A stretch of DNA of 64,000 nucleotides from Mesodorylaimus sp. YZB2_4. Lineage: Eukaryota > Nematoda > Enoplea > Dorylaimida > Dorylaimidae. Below are positions 1 to 10,147 of the stretch, one piece after another. The stretch's first letter is position 1, and each line of letters opens with the position of its first letter. Made by a program: the position numbers and the translations under genes. The notes under the pieces were generated by a model. The model searched no databases. It was not told the DNA's origin and worked only from the letters and a program-made list of their open reading frames with translations. Location: positions 62,001 to 126,000 of the forward strand of contig JASANH010001507.1 in assembly GCA_030248295.1 (NCBI GenBank), given 5' to 3'.

Positions 1-26
1 AGCGAGGCACGCCCGAACAAACTTAC

Positions 27-371
27 GAAAACAGTGCACGCGGCCCACTGATCAGTGACCACGTGTAATATGACCATATCCGAAATGTACCACAGGAATC
101 CGATCACCAGAGAAGCGCAGGCCTCGTTCACGGCCACCAATCGACCAGTCGAGATGACAGCCAGAACGAAAACCACGTAAAATAGAGTCATGAGCGAGAG
201 AAAAAACGGAAAAAGCATGATCGGGAAGCAGCCATTAGTAGACGACTCAGAGCAAAAAACATTCGACGCACCAGCTGATTGCGATGGAATAAATACGAGC
301 AAGAAAATAATCAATGCCAGGGCCAACTCGATAAATTTGTAGGTGGTTGCGTTTCGAATGATTAAAGGCAT
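27..371 (-). CDS. MARVEL-like four-helix membrane protein, 5' coding exon (partial)
   Basis: First coding exon of a gene that runs off the left edge. The ATG is at 371 and the frame stays open for 115 codons to a consensus donor (GTAAGT on the minus strand, with its G at 26). The upstream ATG at about 401 meets a stop after ten codons, so 371 is preferred. The protein is strongly hydrophobic: helices at about residues 13-30, 50-73 and 82-102, with a short extracellular loop carrying two cysteines (residues 41 and 48) and a fourth helix starting at the donor. A short polar N-terminus, the spacing of the helices and the cysteine pair in the first loop resemble MARVEL-domain proteins (MAL/CMTM/occludin-type membrane-apposition proteins). 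That assignment rests on topology only. It is transcribed away from kinase 1. Confidence 0.6.
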
Positions 372-1375
372 GATCAGCCAAATATGAAGCAAGCTCGTAA
401 CCACATTGCACTGCACTCCTTTTGAGTCGAGTGCTGACAATGGTTCAAGTCCTGTCCTGCTCCAGAGTGTACAGTGTAGTGTAAGTGCACAGTGTAAGTG
501 TAAAGTACTGTAAGTCCTGCTCTGGGCGACACTCTGTTTCTGCTCAATCAAGCTCGATTGATTGTTTGTTACGCTTGCTCGAACCACGGATTCCAGGGCT
601 AGTGGGTTCGCTATGAGTCAAGTAAGGTGGCCGACTCCTTGACAAGGATGCGTTTCAGCCTACAAGCGGAATTCTGCGACCTGCAACTCGTTTGCCAATC
701 AGTAAGCGCAGCCCATTGTGCAAGTGACGATAGGCACTCTGAGAGAGAGCGAAGCAACTTTGCTTGTTGGTGCTTCTGAGGGAAACCATCAGAACAATGG
801 GCCATCGGAACAGGGCAACTAAATTTACCATATTTGCTGGCCATATTTGTTCAAACCGAAAATGCGACCGACCGATCCGCGCTTGATCGCTTTTGGAGGT
901 AGCTGATTTCATATCTGATTGCCTCACATCACTCATGCCTCATTTCTTTCACGCCAGGTGCGCAGTTACGGGCGAGTGTTCGACTCGCGGTCCAGTTAAT
1001 CATTTCGTAAGTGATGCGCCCCTTCGCCCTCGAGTGCACATACCTACCTGCGTTTGGTGATGTGGTAAAATATGAACATGAGCTGATTGCGCCTTTTGAT
1101 TACAGACTGTTAACTTTAATTATTTTTCCCATATCTCGGTTTGGTGCGCCATACTCTCTAATGTACCTAATTGTGGAAGGACATTTATATCACAGAACAG
1201 GGCGCGCGCTCACGGGCGTGGCTGGCCGTCCAATCAGACAGGCGACTTACTTTACATTCTCTGAGCAAAAGTACATAAGGCATGATGAGGAACGAGTCAT
1301 TCGAGCAGAGTGCGGTCGTCGGGTGCAGTCGGTTGTCGTTGAACCAGTGCGAGACTGTTGGAAGTCGGCTTGGCC
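372..1375. other. Intergenic region between divergent genes
   Basis: It separates the leftward MARVEL-like gene from the rightward kinase 1, so it should hold both promoters. Positions 430-520 contain a degenerate run of GTGTA/AGTGTAAGTG units. Positions 958-1080 hold a SINE copy, listed separately. I see no coding region. Confidence 0.5.
958..1080 (+). repeat. tRNA-Ser-type SINE copy, 5'-truncated
   Basis: Contains the B-box-like core GTGTTCGACTCGCGG followed by the family body with CCCTCGAGTGCACATA and a GTTTGGTGATGTGGTAAAA stretch. The same blocks recur near 13.64, 19.18, 26.02 and 35.0 kb. The A-box half seen in the 10.9-11.1 kb copy is missing here. Confidence 0.6.
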
Positions 1376-2937
1376 ATGTCGCATACGTCGCACACGAACA
1401 CGAGCGAAAAGTCGGACGCGTCGGTGAGTACCTGGTGAAGCTTGGGCAACTTTCTGTGCTATTTCTATGCTTCCAGCTCGACATCGACAAGATCTTCTAC
1501 CGAGACCTGCAGCGACAATTCGTGGTCGATCTGCTGAAGAAAGAGGGCGACTTCCTGCTGCGCCGCGGATCGGACGGAGGAACTGTGCTCAGCGTGAACC
1601 ACAATCAAGAAATCATGCACTTCAAGTTTGGCGAGCGACAGCGGGTAAGTGACTCGCACTGGTGCTGAGGGTGCAGAGGGATCAAAGCCTTTCGAAGGCA
1701 GCCCTAACAGCAGTCCCGATTTGAATGTTGGCGTTTCAGGAGTACAAGTTCGATGGCCCCGTGTTCAACTCCCTGCAAGGACTGCTGGCCCACTATCATC
1801 ACACGCAGAAAGCCGTGACGAAAGGGAGCGGTTGCAAGTTGGTGACTCCAGTCATGGTCGAGTTCGAGTTGATCGATCCGAAGCGCGTAAAACTGGAGAA
1901 GCAGTTGGGCGCGGTGAGTTCTCGTGTTGGACAAGAGCAATCCTGAATAAGCCTTATACACTCATCGTTTCAGGGAAACTTTGGCCAAGTGTGGCGTGCG
2001 AAGCTGCTGCCGGCCGGTCGCAAGGGAAAAGAAGAGACGGTGGCAGTGAAGATCCTGACGGGGGACAGCTCGGAGAAAGATCGCAAGGAGTGCCTGGCCG
2101 AGGCGAAGATCATGAGCCTGCTCGACCACGAGAACGTCGTCACCATCCGCGGAGTGTCGTTCGGTGCCGGACCGTCGGGAGCGCCGCAGCTGCAGCTGAT
2201 CCTCGAGTACTGCAATGGTAAGCGGACTGGCCGTGTGCTTCCTCAAATATAATTTTAGCCCCTTTTTCAGCCGGATCGCTAGACAAGCTGTTGGAACAGG
2301 ACAAGCTGACGGAAGAGGGCAAAGCGCGCGGTTTGCTGGACGCGGCCAAGGGCATGCAATACCTCCACGAGCGCGACATCATCCACAGGTAAGCCGAGGC
2401 TGCCGTTCGCCATCGTTTGCAAAGACGGTATTTTCAGGGACATCGCTTCTCGCAACTGCCTGGCGCACAAGGTGGGCAACCGGACAGTCGTGAAGATCGC
2501 CGACTTTGGCCTGTCGCGGATGGCCCCTGACCACTACGAACTCGCCACAAAGCGGAAGCTGCCCGTCTTCTCCATGCCGCCGGAGTCGTTGCAGACGCGC
2601 GAGTGGACGAAATCGAGCGACGTGTGGAGCTTCGGCATCCTGATCCTCGAGGTGAGTGCTTCTGTTGGACGTGCTGGCCTGAAATGCACACCCTGTCCTT
2701 CAGATGTACAACAAGGGCCGCAATCCGTACGAGCAGTACTTCAACAGCCAGAAGATGGACGTGCGCGCCGTGATGAAGTACCTGCACGAAGGAAAGAGGG
2801 TCGACCCGCCGCGTGGAATGCCGCCCGAGCTGGCCGAGATCGCCAACGCGTGCATGTCGAAGAACGCCAATCGACCGGCCATGGAACAAGTCGTCGACAT
2901 GCTTAAGAAGTACGTCTCCAAGCACCACGGCCGTTAG
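1376..2937 (+). CDS. SH2-domain non-receptor tyrosine kinase 1 (Fer/Fps-like, nematode type)
   Basis: Seven exons: 1376-1423, 1477-1644, 1740-1913, 1974-2217, 2271-2388, 2438-2651, 2704-2937. They total 1,200 nt, or 399 residues. The SH2 domain spans about residues 22-100 (FYRDL start; the phosphotyrosine-binding arginine lies in GDFLLRRG). The kinase domain spans about residues 120-390: glycine loop GNFGQVW, VAVKIL lysine, HRDIASRN catalytic loop, DFGLSR, and DVWSFGIL. There is no FCH/F-BAR region, so this is the short SH2-kinase form abundant in nematodes. The usual KWxAPE segment reads PVFSMPPE, so the tryptophan and the alanine of APE are replaced while catalytic K, D and N remain. By family it phosphorylates tyrosines on proteins near SH2-bound partners; the substrate is unknown. 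The start is the only in-frame ATG before the first donor. Its closest relative here is the kinase at 26.2-27.7 kb. Confidence 0.88.
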
Positions 2938-5380
2938 TGATCGAGTGACGGGCCTTGTCGTGTGCTGTGCCTGAGCGTGGTTCGACGTTGGGTGTGCTGA
3001 AGAAGACAAAATGAGCTGAACCCCTTGCATCATGCTGAGATCAGAAAAAAAACATAACATCACAGCAGCTCGCCTCCGAGGCCCATGCACCCCTTGTCGC
3101 CTCTGTGGCTGTGAGCTCACAAGGCCTGAAGCCCCGCGGCCCAAAGTAGACGTTGAGCAATTTGTCTCTGATGTTGTGAGCATTGCCGCTTGGGGGCGCC
3201 TGTAATGCTCGGGGTGTGGCTCCAGTAGTTGGCTCGGTAAGGAGGAGCCAGGGCGGTATAAGAGCAGGTCGCCGGTAGAGATCGGGGCTCTTCCTCACTC
3301 GATTTGTTTTCATCGGTTTGCTCTGAATTTAGGGGGAGCCACCCCTTGTGTTGTCCACCCCATTGGCAGAACGGTGGGGCAGGCCAGGCGCCAGCCTAGG
3401 ACTTCGATAGCGTACCCCCGAAGGGCCCCCGCGGTCACCCTTTCCTTTGTTTCATACTGGAAGAACCCGAGTTGACTTCAGGGCAGGTACCGGTACTTGG
3501 TTTGTCTGCGGATTTGTCTGTGAGTAACACCTAGGGCTGTTAAGACATCGTCGTGCGTTGTTGTGCTTCGTAAAGGATCCTCTTGTGTTGACTGAGTCTT
3601 TACTGCGCCATCGACAGTGGAACTGTTCGCCAGCGTAGGCATCTTTGGACCGGGTGCATTCGCCCAGCAGCAAGGCTAGTGTATCATTGCAAATATCAGT
3701 TGCAGGCACCCTTGGGAGGCGCAGCAAACACGCCTGAGGGGTTTGTTGAGGAGTCGGGGTCTTCGTGATCGATACTCTGCAGGAATAAGCCTTTCTACCA
3801 GGCTTTGGCTATTGAAGACCTTAGACCGCTCGCTTGTAAGATCAGCCCGAACGCGCTAATAAGAGAGTGAAGAAGAACTGTCGCACTCTTGCAAACAAAC
3901 AACACGCATAACACTGATGCCAATGCGCTTTTGCTAAACTGACTTCACAGTAGCTGCTGCGACTGAGGCACGCACTCTCAGGTCCATTCTTGTCGCGAGA
4001 TAAAGAGATAGAGAGGCGGCAACGCTTCGAGTTTGGTGCTGTTTCAAGAGAAGCGAGATGAACAGACCATTTAGGTCAACAGAGAAAAACGCACCCCTAG
4101 CATGAACGATACATCGATGAACGATCACATATCACTTAGAAGTGTAAAGTGCTTCATTTTCGGGAATTGTGCAGTAGGCGCCGCCTCCTCGTATCAATCG
4201 CGGCAAGTCTGTCAGTTTCGCTGCGACGCTTGACTGACGGCTCAACTTTTCCTCTGGCTGGCATGGCTCCTCTTCCCCTGCGATACTATGTGCTCCGATT
4301 GTGTGCTGCTTACTTTGTGGTCACTCTAACCCCTGCCCCCTGTAGATGTCATAAAGTGCTACTCGCGAGATTGCAGAAGGCTATCGAAGTCGTGATGTGC
4401 GTTTGCTTGTGATAATTATGAACGGATCAGTCTGCCATATCTTCCTCTTTTCTGTACGCTGTTGAGACGTGATCATGTAAGGAGGATTTCGTATGTTCTG
4501 CATGAGTCATGCGATATCGTAAAATTCGACCTAAAATGGAATTCAGAGGCGGGACACTGTTACGACAGATTTTGAATAGGCGCGCTTGGTTGCTTTAGAC
4601 GTCTAGATTTGCATTATTGTCTGCTACAACGCGGGTATGATTACGCGTCCGATTCGAACTTGATTCGATCGCTTAAAAAAATGATATTGTGTCGAAAAAT
4701 CGGATGAGCCATCGAATCAATAAGATTACCAGAAAATGGCGGAGGAACGGAGTAGGATGTCTGATCTCTTATCAACATCAGCAAGGCCTGAAAATGTTTC
4801 GTATGAAACTTTGGCTGCATTACGCGCTTCAGGTAACGACGCCTTTTAAACAGTGTTCTGTACTCTATCCCATCGGCTTTTGTATATGTACAGTGGAAAA
4901 AGAGGATACTACATAGTAGGGGTGTTGTCCTACCTATTATCTAGAAATACATAAAAACATGGAGCCTTGTATGTAGACCTATTTATTTTTCGATGAACTG
5001 ATCATGGGGCTCTTTCTGGTCAAAGTTTTGTACCTTACCTGCATAGCTGTCTGCGTTGGCTATGGAATTAAAGCATATAGAACTATTGTAATCGAGATAT
5101 TGTATGGGTTTGTTGAATGTGGAGCTGCGTACGAAGCCATGTTTTTGGCACTTGTCTACTTTAGCGAGCCACCAAAAATTTTTTAATTCCGACAGGTGGG
5201 AGAGAGAAAAAAATATATTTAGTGCTGTATGCCAAGGCGGCTGCATTTTTAGCAGATTAGAGGAGCAGATTTGATCAAAGGTGTTTTAAGTAACGTCTTT
5301 TGAGTCGTAAGGATACCAAAGTAGTATCGATTTTACGATGATCTGTGTTTTCAGCGATTCGGAATCTCGAAACTAGTGTT
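2938..5380. other. Intergenic stretch, no gene recognised
   Basis: 2.4 kb between kinase 1 and NUP107. Open frames of up to 87 codons exist (for example 4149-4412) but show no family features or splice context. Positions 3060-3450 are GC-rich with a TATAAG element near 3257. Positions 4430-5340 are AT-rich. The last bases (5345-5354) form a splice acceptor just upstream of the NUP107 ATG. Confidence 0.5.
5345..5354 (+). promoter_or_regulatory. Splice acceptor in the NUP107 leader (5' UTR intron or trans-splice site)
   Basis: A TGTGTTTTCAG tract ends about 27 bp before the NUP107 ATG. No matching upstream exon is evident, so it could be a spliced-leader acceptor or the end of a 5' UTR intron. 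Confidence 0.45.
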
Positions 5381-8300
5381 ATGTCCGACATTGGCGATCG
5401 GCGCTCTGTAGGATTGGATCCAACTCGGGTGTCGACTTATCTGCCAAATGTAAGTTTCTTTGACACGTGCAGTGTCAGTATCTTTGGCTAGGAGCCTTTG
5501 CAAACCAGGTTGGCTCGTGTACGTCTCTCTGAGTTATTGCAGCTTACTCGTCATACCTGAAAAGGGGTGCGCTAGCTATACTTTGCAATAGGCTGTAAGG
5601 AAACAAAAGCTAAAGCTGTGACAGCCGTTATCATTATCAGGCGACACTAGCTCTTTGTGTTTTTTCAGTTAACATTTTCTGACCAACTGCAATCGGCTCA
5701 AAAGACATTGTCGGGAACGTTTCTGAGAGATGGAGACGAAAGCATGGATTTCGGCGACATCGATTCAGCTGATGTGACGCAAAACTTCACCAGAACTCAC
5801 TTTCGTTTGCTGTTGGATGATGATCCAGGATGGAAAGGTACGAGGCCAGTCTACGCCTTTGCTTTTAAGTTGCTTATCTTTCCGTTCGTTTAAGCTACGG
5901 AACCATTGTTCAATGATTTCCTGCGATTTCTGATGCTATTTCCCGGTCAGCATCAAGTATTCGAATTGCTTCGTCATTACGAGGAAGTGAGCCTTGTCGT
6001 AGCGATGTTACTAGCATGGTAACGAGACTAATTTGATTTTCAGCTTTGTTTGGATCAGATACTGATTTTACGAAAAATTATCGAGCGTGGAGCTCCTGGA
6101 AAGCAAAAGCAAACCAATTTCTAGTTTGTGCTACTTGATGCATGACTGCAATTGCCTCGATTTAGATTCATCCGTACGATCGAGATGTTACGATACATGG
6201 AAGCCGAGCTGTGGACTTGGCGGATAATACGGATGATGTATCAAAATCGCTTGGATAAGAAACCTAACCAAGAAACTGAGCAACTATCAGAAGATGAGGT
6301 ATGTGCATAAATCGATTTTGCTCTTGCTTGTACGGCTAGCAGCCTTTTTTCAGATTCGCTCGCTGTCTGACCTGGAAAAATGGAAGTATTTAAACGAGAC
6401 TGACTCCGAATTCCGGGAAATGCGAGTAAGACTGAATTTCTTTCCTCTCAAGGCGTTTTGTCTGATCGTAAGTTATCTTCGTATGTTGCAGTTGGTAGTT
6501 AAATGGTGCCAAGAAAATGCGGCTGATATGCTGGGATTTCAAGATTTCGGCAGCATATTTGACGAAAAAATATTTCTTTGGTGAGGCACCTTAATACGCT
6601 TTTTTGTACAGGTTTTTCCTGTGTAATGAGCTCCTTCACCCTCGAGTGCACAGACCTGCGCGGTGTATGGTAAAGCATGGACCCGCTTTTCAGGGAAAAT
6701 ACGCTGCACAAACTGAGAACACAAAAAGAAACATCGGCTAGAAAGTTTGTTAAAAGCATGGTATGTAGATGGAGTATGTTTTCCCTTTTTTGTGAACAAG
6801 CCAGTTTTTAGGATCCTGATGCCCCATTGCGTGAAAGTGCCCACTTGGATGACACGGACGAAGTATGTTGTCCGCTTTCTATGACTTCCCACAGTGTTTT
6901 ATTGTCTTTGTATTTCGTTCAGGCCGATGAACAGCGTCTTTTGAACTTGGTATTTTGTTTTATACGCGCTGGACAGCTGGATAAAGTGCGTGAAAATGTT
7001 GGATTTGTAACCGCACAGTTTAGTCCGATGTCTGTTTTGTTTAGGCTGTGGATTTTTGTGTGAACTCGGGTCAATCTTGGCGAGCGGCCACCTTAAAAAG
7101 TGCTTTGCCATTTCATCGTCACGAAGACGATGGCAGATCGAGTGGGGAAGTTGTGGGTAATGCGAATCGCGATATTTGGAAACGGATGGCTTGGCAGTGT
7201 TGCGATAATGTAAGTGGACTGACTGACCTGCATTCGGATTCGCAGTTGCAGCACAGGTTTACATAGGGATCGATGTCGGTTTTGGAGCGAGCAATTTATG
7301 GATCTCTCGCTGGTCATTTCGTTGCGATTCGCTCTGCTTGCGGGAGTTGGGAAGACGTATTGTGGGCGTATGCCATTGCCTCATCTGAAGCTATGTTCGA
7401 TGATTTTTTGAGACGCACGGCATCAAACAAAAAAATGAGGCTGGCTGATTTGCCTCCCACGACGTCGCTTAATCAAGAAGCTGGAAATTTGACCCTTGAC
7501 GAGATCCTGCGTGAATTGGAGACGTCGGACGTTGAGGTAAAATTTTTAATTGGTAAAAAATTCAGAATTATTTCGTTCTTGGTGGCTTTTCAGAAAATAT
7601 CTGAGGAATCGAAAACGGCATTTCGACGCTTGCAAGCCTACGTTTTATTGGATCGACCTGATGAGGCTGTTTCTTTCATGCACGAGTACTTGAGAGAACG
7701 TGGCGACGATGTTCCAAAACATTTGGTGCGGCTGATGGCGCATATTGTATTGACGTTCCGACTGTGTTCCTTGGAGATACCTGTAAGGATAAATTTGCTG
7801 CGATTTAGGGCCATGTCGGTTAGGTAGAAACACTATCGACGCTTTTCAGGTGGTTTTTGCCAACGGTATTTTGGAACATTACGTTAAATTGCTTATTGAA
7901 GATCAACGCACGGATCTGATCGCTTTCTACACGGCCACGTTGCCTCCTGGTTCACAAATTGTGTGGTATGCTATGTTCTTGGAAGGTAAGTTGACGTTTA
8001 CATTTTTGAGGGTCTTGTTACTTTTCAATCAAGAATAGAGTCGACAACAAAAACTTGAGCCTTGAGCGGTTGTCGAACCAGCGCATCTTGAGTTATCATT
8101 CCAGCCTGCTATCAGATGCGGTGTCATGAAGTCATATCGCATGGTCGCCTTGAAAAGTTGGTGTTATAAAGTTAGAGCAGAAAGCCGCTTCGTAATTTTT
8201 CAGTCAAAGTACATACAGAAAACTTAATTCTCTTCTGGGATTACTGGTTAGAACGCTGGACTGGTAATTGTTATTCAGAAATGTATTCGAATTTGAACCT

Positions 8301-9985
8301 TGAGCAGAATTCGAACTTTTCTCTCTGGGATCTTGGTCCAGCGTGCTATCCAGTATTACCGTCTCAATTTGTTGTATATACTGTATTTCTGAATGCTAAT
8401 TATCACCATAATCCTTCTATTTCAAATGGGCCGCCAATTCCACAGGAACGGGTTCGACTCCCTCTCAAGGCTCAGGTTTTTGTTTGTCTCATGTCATGTT
8501 ATGTCATTTACTCACACCAAGCATTGTGAAACGCACTCAGGGGTGTAGCACACAAATAATATGCACACAAACAAAAGCCCAAACGATATCGAAAACTTGT
8601 CTTGTAACTGGATTTTTACCCCAACGTCTTTTTAGATGTTGGAGGCAAGGAGAAGCGTTTGCACTACTTATCATTAGCCGAGAAAGCTGGCTTGAACGTT
8701 GCATTAATTTGTATTGCCGTTGTGTCTAACATTCGTCACACGTTCGAGCCGAGCGTGGTCAAGCACTCGTTCCTTTCTACGTCATCTGCGTCAAGTGCGG
8801 ACGAAGGAATCGAAGATCAGTCAACTTTGGTCACAGCTATGATGAGTGCCGACGTTTCTGACGTGAGTAGACATATTTTAGACCTATGAGATAGAAAAGC
8901 TGTTTCGTGTCTTCAGCGCGATCTGCGATTGGTTAACGCGATCGAGTGGCTGCTGTTTGATTCGGCCTTGCATGGGGAAGCGGTTGTGCAGGCGAACGCA
9001 ATTGGACGCGTGTTTTTGAGTAAGTGATGCTCATGGTGTACTTGATTGAGGGAACTATTAATCAATAGTTTAATTTTAGTTGGCCACAACTTTGCCGCCG
9101 TCCAGAAGTTATTTGCATCACTGCCGATCGATATTTTGCAATCAGCCACAGACGCGTGGTTAAATACGGAGAGAAAGGGTGACGAGATGGGAAGCCATCA
9201 GTTATCGCTGCAACATGAGAATTCGATTCGGGAATTTCAATGTCATCAGGCCTATTTGGTAAGACTATGACGGATTGATGTTTAACGCTTGCCAACCTCC
9301 GCCGTTTTCTTTTTTAGGAAGCTCATAGCACGTTTCGTCGTTGGTTCGAGCACTATTATCGTAAGAAACCTCAGTCTGTCGGTGTGGATGTGACGGATGC
9401 AGGTGTGATCGGTGGATCAGTCACGTTCCAACAACGGGCTAAAACGGAAGTGAATAGGAAGCAGTATGAAGAAAAGATGAAGGCGTGGGAAAGGGATCTT
9501 CAAAGCTTAGCCGAGGTAAGATTTGTATGCTGCCTGACAAGACGACTAAGCAGTTTATTTTTACAGGACGCTACGCAAGCTGCATTTTATGTTTTGCTCT
9601 ATCCTGATGGCGGGTGGATGGTCGATCAAATGGGTCCGGAATGTTTGGAAAATTTCGACGAGGTGGCGCAAGAAGAACGAGCGGAGGAGTTGGTCTTGCT
9701 ACGAAAGCGATGTCTGCCGCTGATTGCCGATATGGTTTTGACGGTCTTGCGAAGTAGTGGTCGTTATCAAGACGCGTTGAAACTGGCGGATGTACTAGTT
9801 TCAGAAGAACATTATTTGTATCAGGTAAGCTATTTTTGGTCTTTTCCTACATGAGACAGCGACAAGGTTTTTTTCGTTTGATTGAGGTATTCTCGAAGGA
9901 CCAGTTGAAGCATCTCAATCGCAGACTGGCGGAAGTGGCGGTCGAAGCTATGAATGAAGGATTCGACAGCTTGGGATATAAGTGA
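5381..9985 (+). CDS. NUP107: Nuclear pore complex protein Nup107
   Basis: About 20 exons, roughly 902 residues, against about 925 in vertebrate Nup107. It is a scaffold subunit of the Y-shaped (Nup107-160) complex of the nuclear pore. Family landmarks in order: LRHYEELCLDQILILRK (exon 3/4), LRYMEAELWTWR, VVKWCQENAADM, WENTLHKLR, FIRAGQLDKA, GQSWRAATL, ERAIYGSL/SWEDVLWAYA, FYTATLPPG, GGWMVD, VLLRKRCLPLI, and the C-terminal VFSKDQL...GYK. The exons tile in consistent phase. The one anomaly is the joint between the exon ending at 6123 and the exon starting at 6166, which creates a TAA codon. The 650-bp intron at 7986-8635 carries tRNA-like repeats and the intron at 6581-6693 a SINE fragment. A poly(A) signal follows at 10056. 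Neugrin follows closely, suggesting a shared transcript. Confidence 0.9.
6628..6680 (+). repeat. SINE 3' fragment in a NUP107 intron
   Basis: Carries the family body motif CACCCTCGAGTGCACAGACCT and the following GGTGTATGGTAAA. It lies in the 113-bp intron 6581-6693 and so makes up about half of it. Confidence 0.45.
8041..8575. repeat. Cluster of tRNA-like SINE pieces in a NUP107 intron, two in inverted orientation
   Basis: A plus-strand tRNA-like 5' half (8236-8272, GGATTACTGGTTAGAACGCT) faces a minus-strand copy (about 8310-8385, TGGTCCAGCGTGCTATCC, preceded by a TTCGAACT B-box). A third minus-strand piece with TCGAACCAGCGC lies at 8041-8115. Around 8450-8570 there is a different copy with GGGTTCGACTCCC, an ATGTCATGTTATGTCA tail and CCAAGCATTGTGAAACGC, matching the 3' part of the 10.9 kb SINE. 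These pieces explain why this intron is ten times longer than its neighbours. Confidence 0.5.
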
Positions 9986-10055
9986 TTTTAGTGATGCTTT
10001 CTTCGCACTGCCGCTGAATGATGCATGTTTTTGGACATTGAACAAGTAAAATTGA

Positions 10056-10061
10056 AATAAA
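10056..10061 (+). terminator. Poly(A) signal of NUP107
   Basis: AATAAA lies 71 bp after the NUP107 stop and 87 bp before the next gene's ATG. Confidence 0.6.
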
Positions 10062-10140
10062 GTCGTTCGAAGGTCTTGAATGATAGCTGGTTTTCGATAA
10101 ATGCTTTGGTAAAGAGTGGAGAATGAGTAACGTGATCAGT

Positions 10141-10147
10141 TTTTCAG
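10141..10147 (+). promoter_or_regulatory. Probable trans-splice acceptor directly before the neugrin-like ATG
   Basis: TTTTCAG immediately abuts the ATG at 10148. With the NUP107 poly(A) signal about 80 bp upstream, this is the arrangement of an internal operon gene in nematodes, where a spliced leader joins exactly at such a site. Inference from spacing and motif only. Confidence 0.5.

Noticed and set aside
3170..3910. Solo LTR with TATAAG core near 3257
   Set aside because: There is a TG start and TATA-like element, but I found no matching CA end, no target duplication and no second copy in the window.
4149..4412. 87-codon open frame between kinase 1 and NUP107
   Set aside because: Low-complexity L/R/C composition, no family motifs, no splice or start context.
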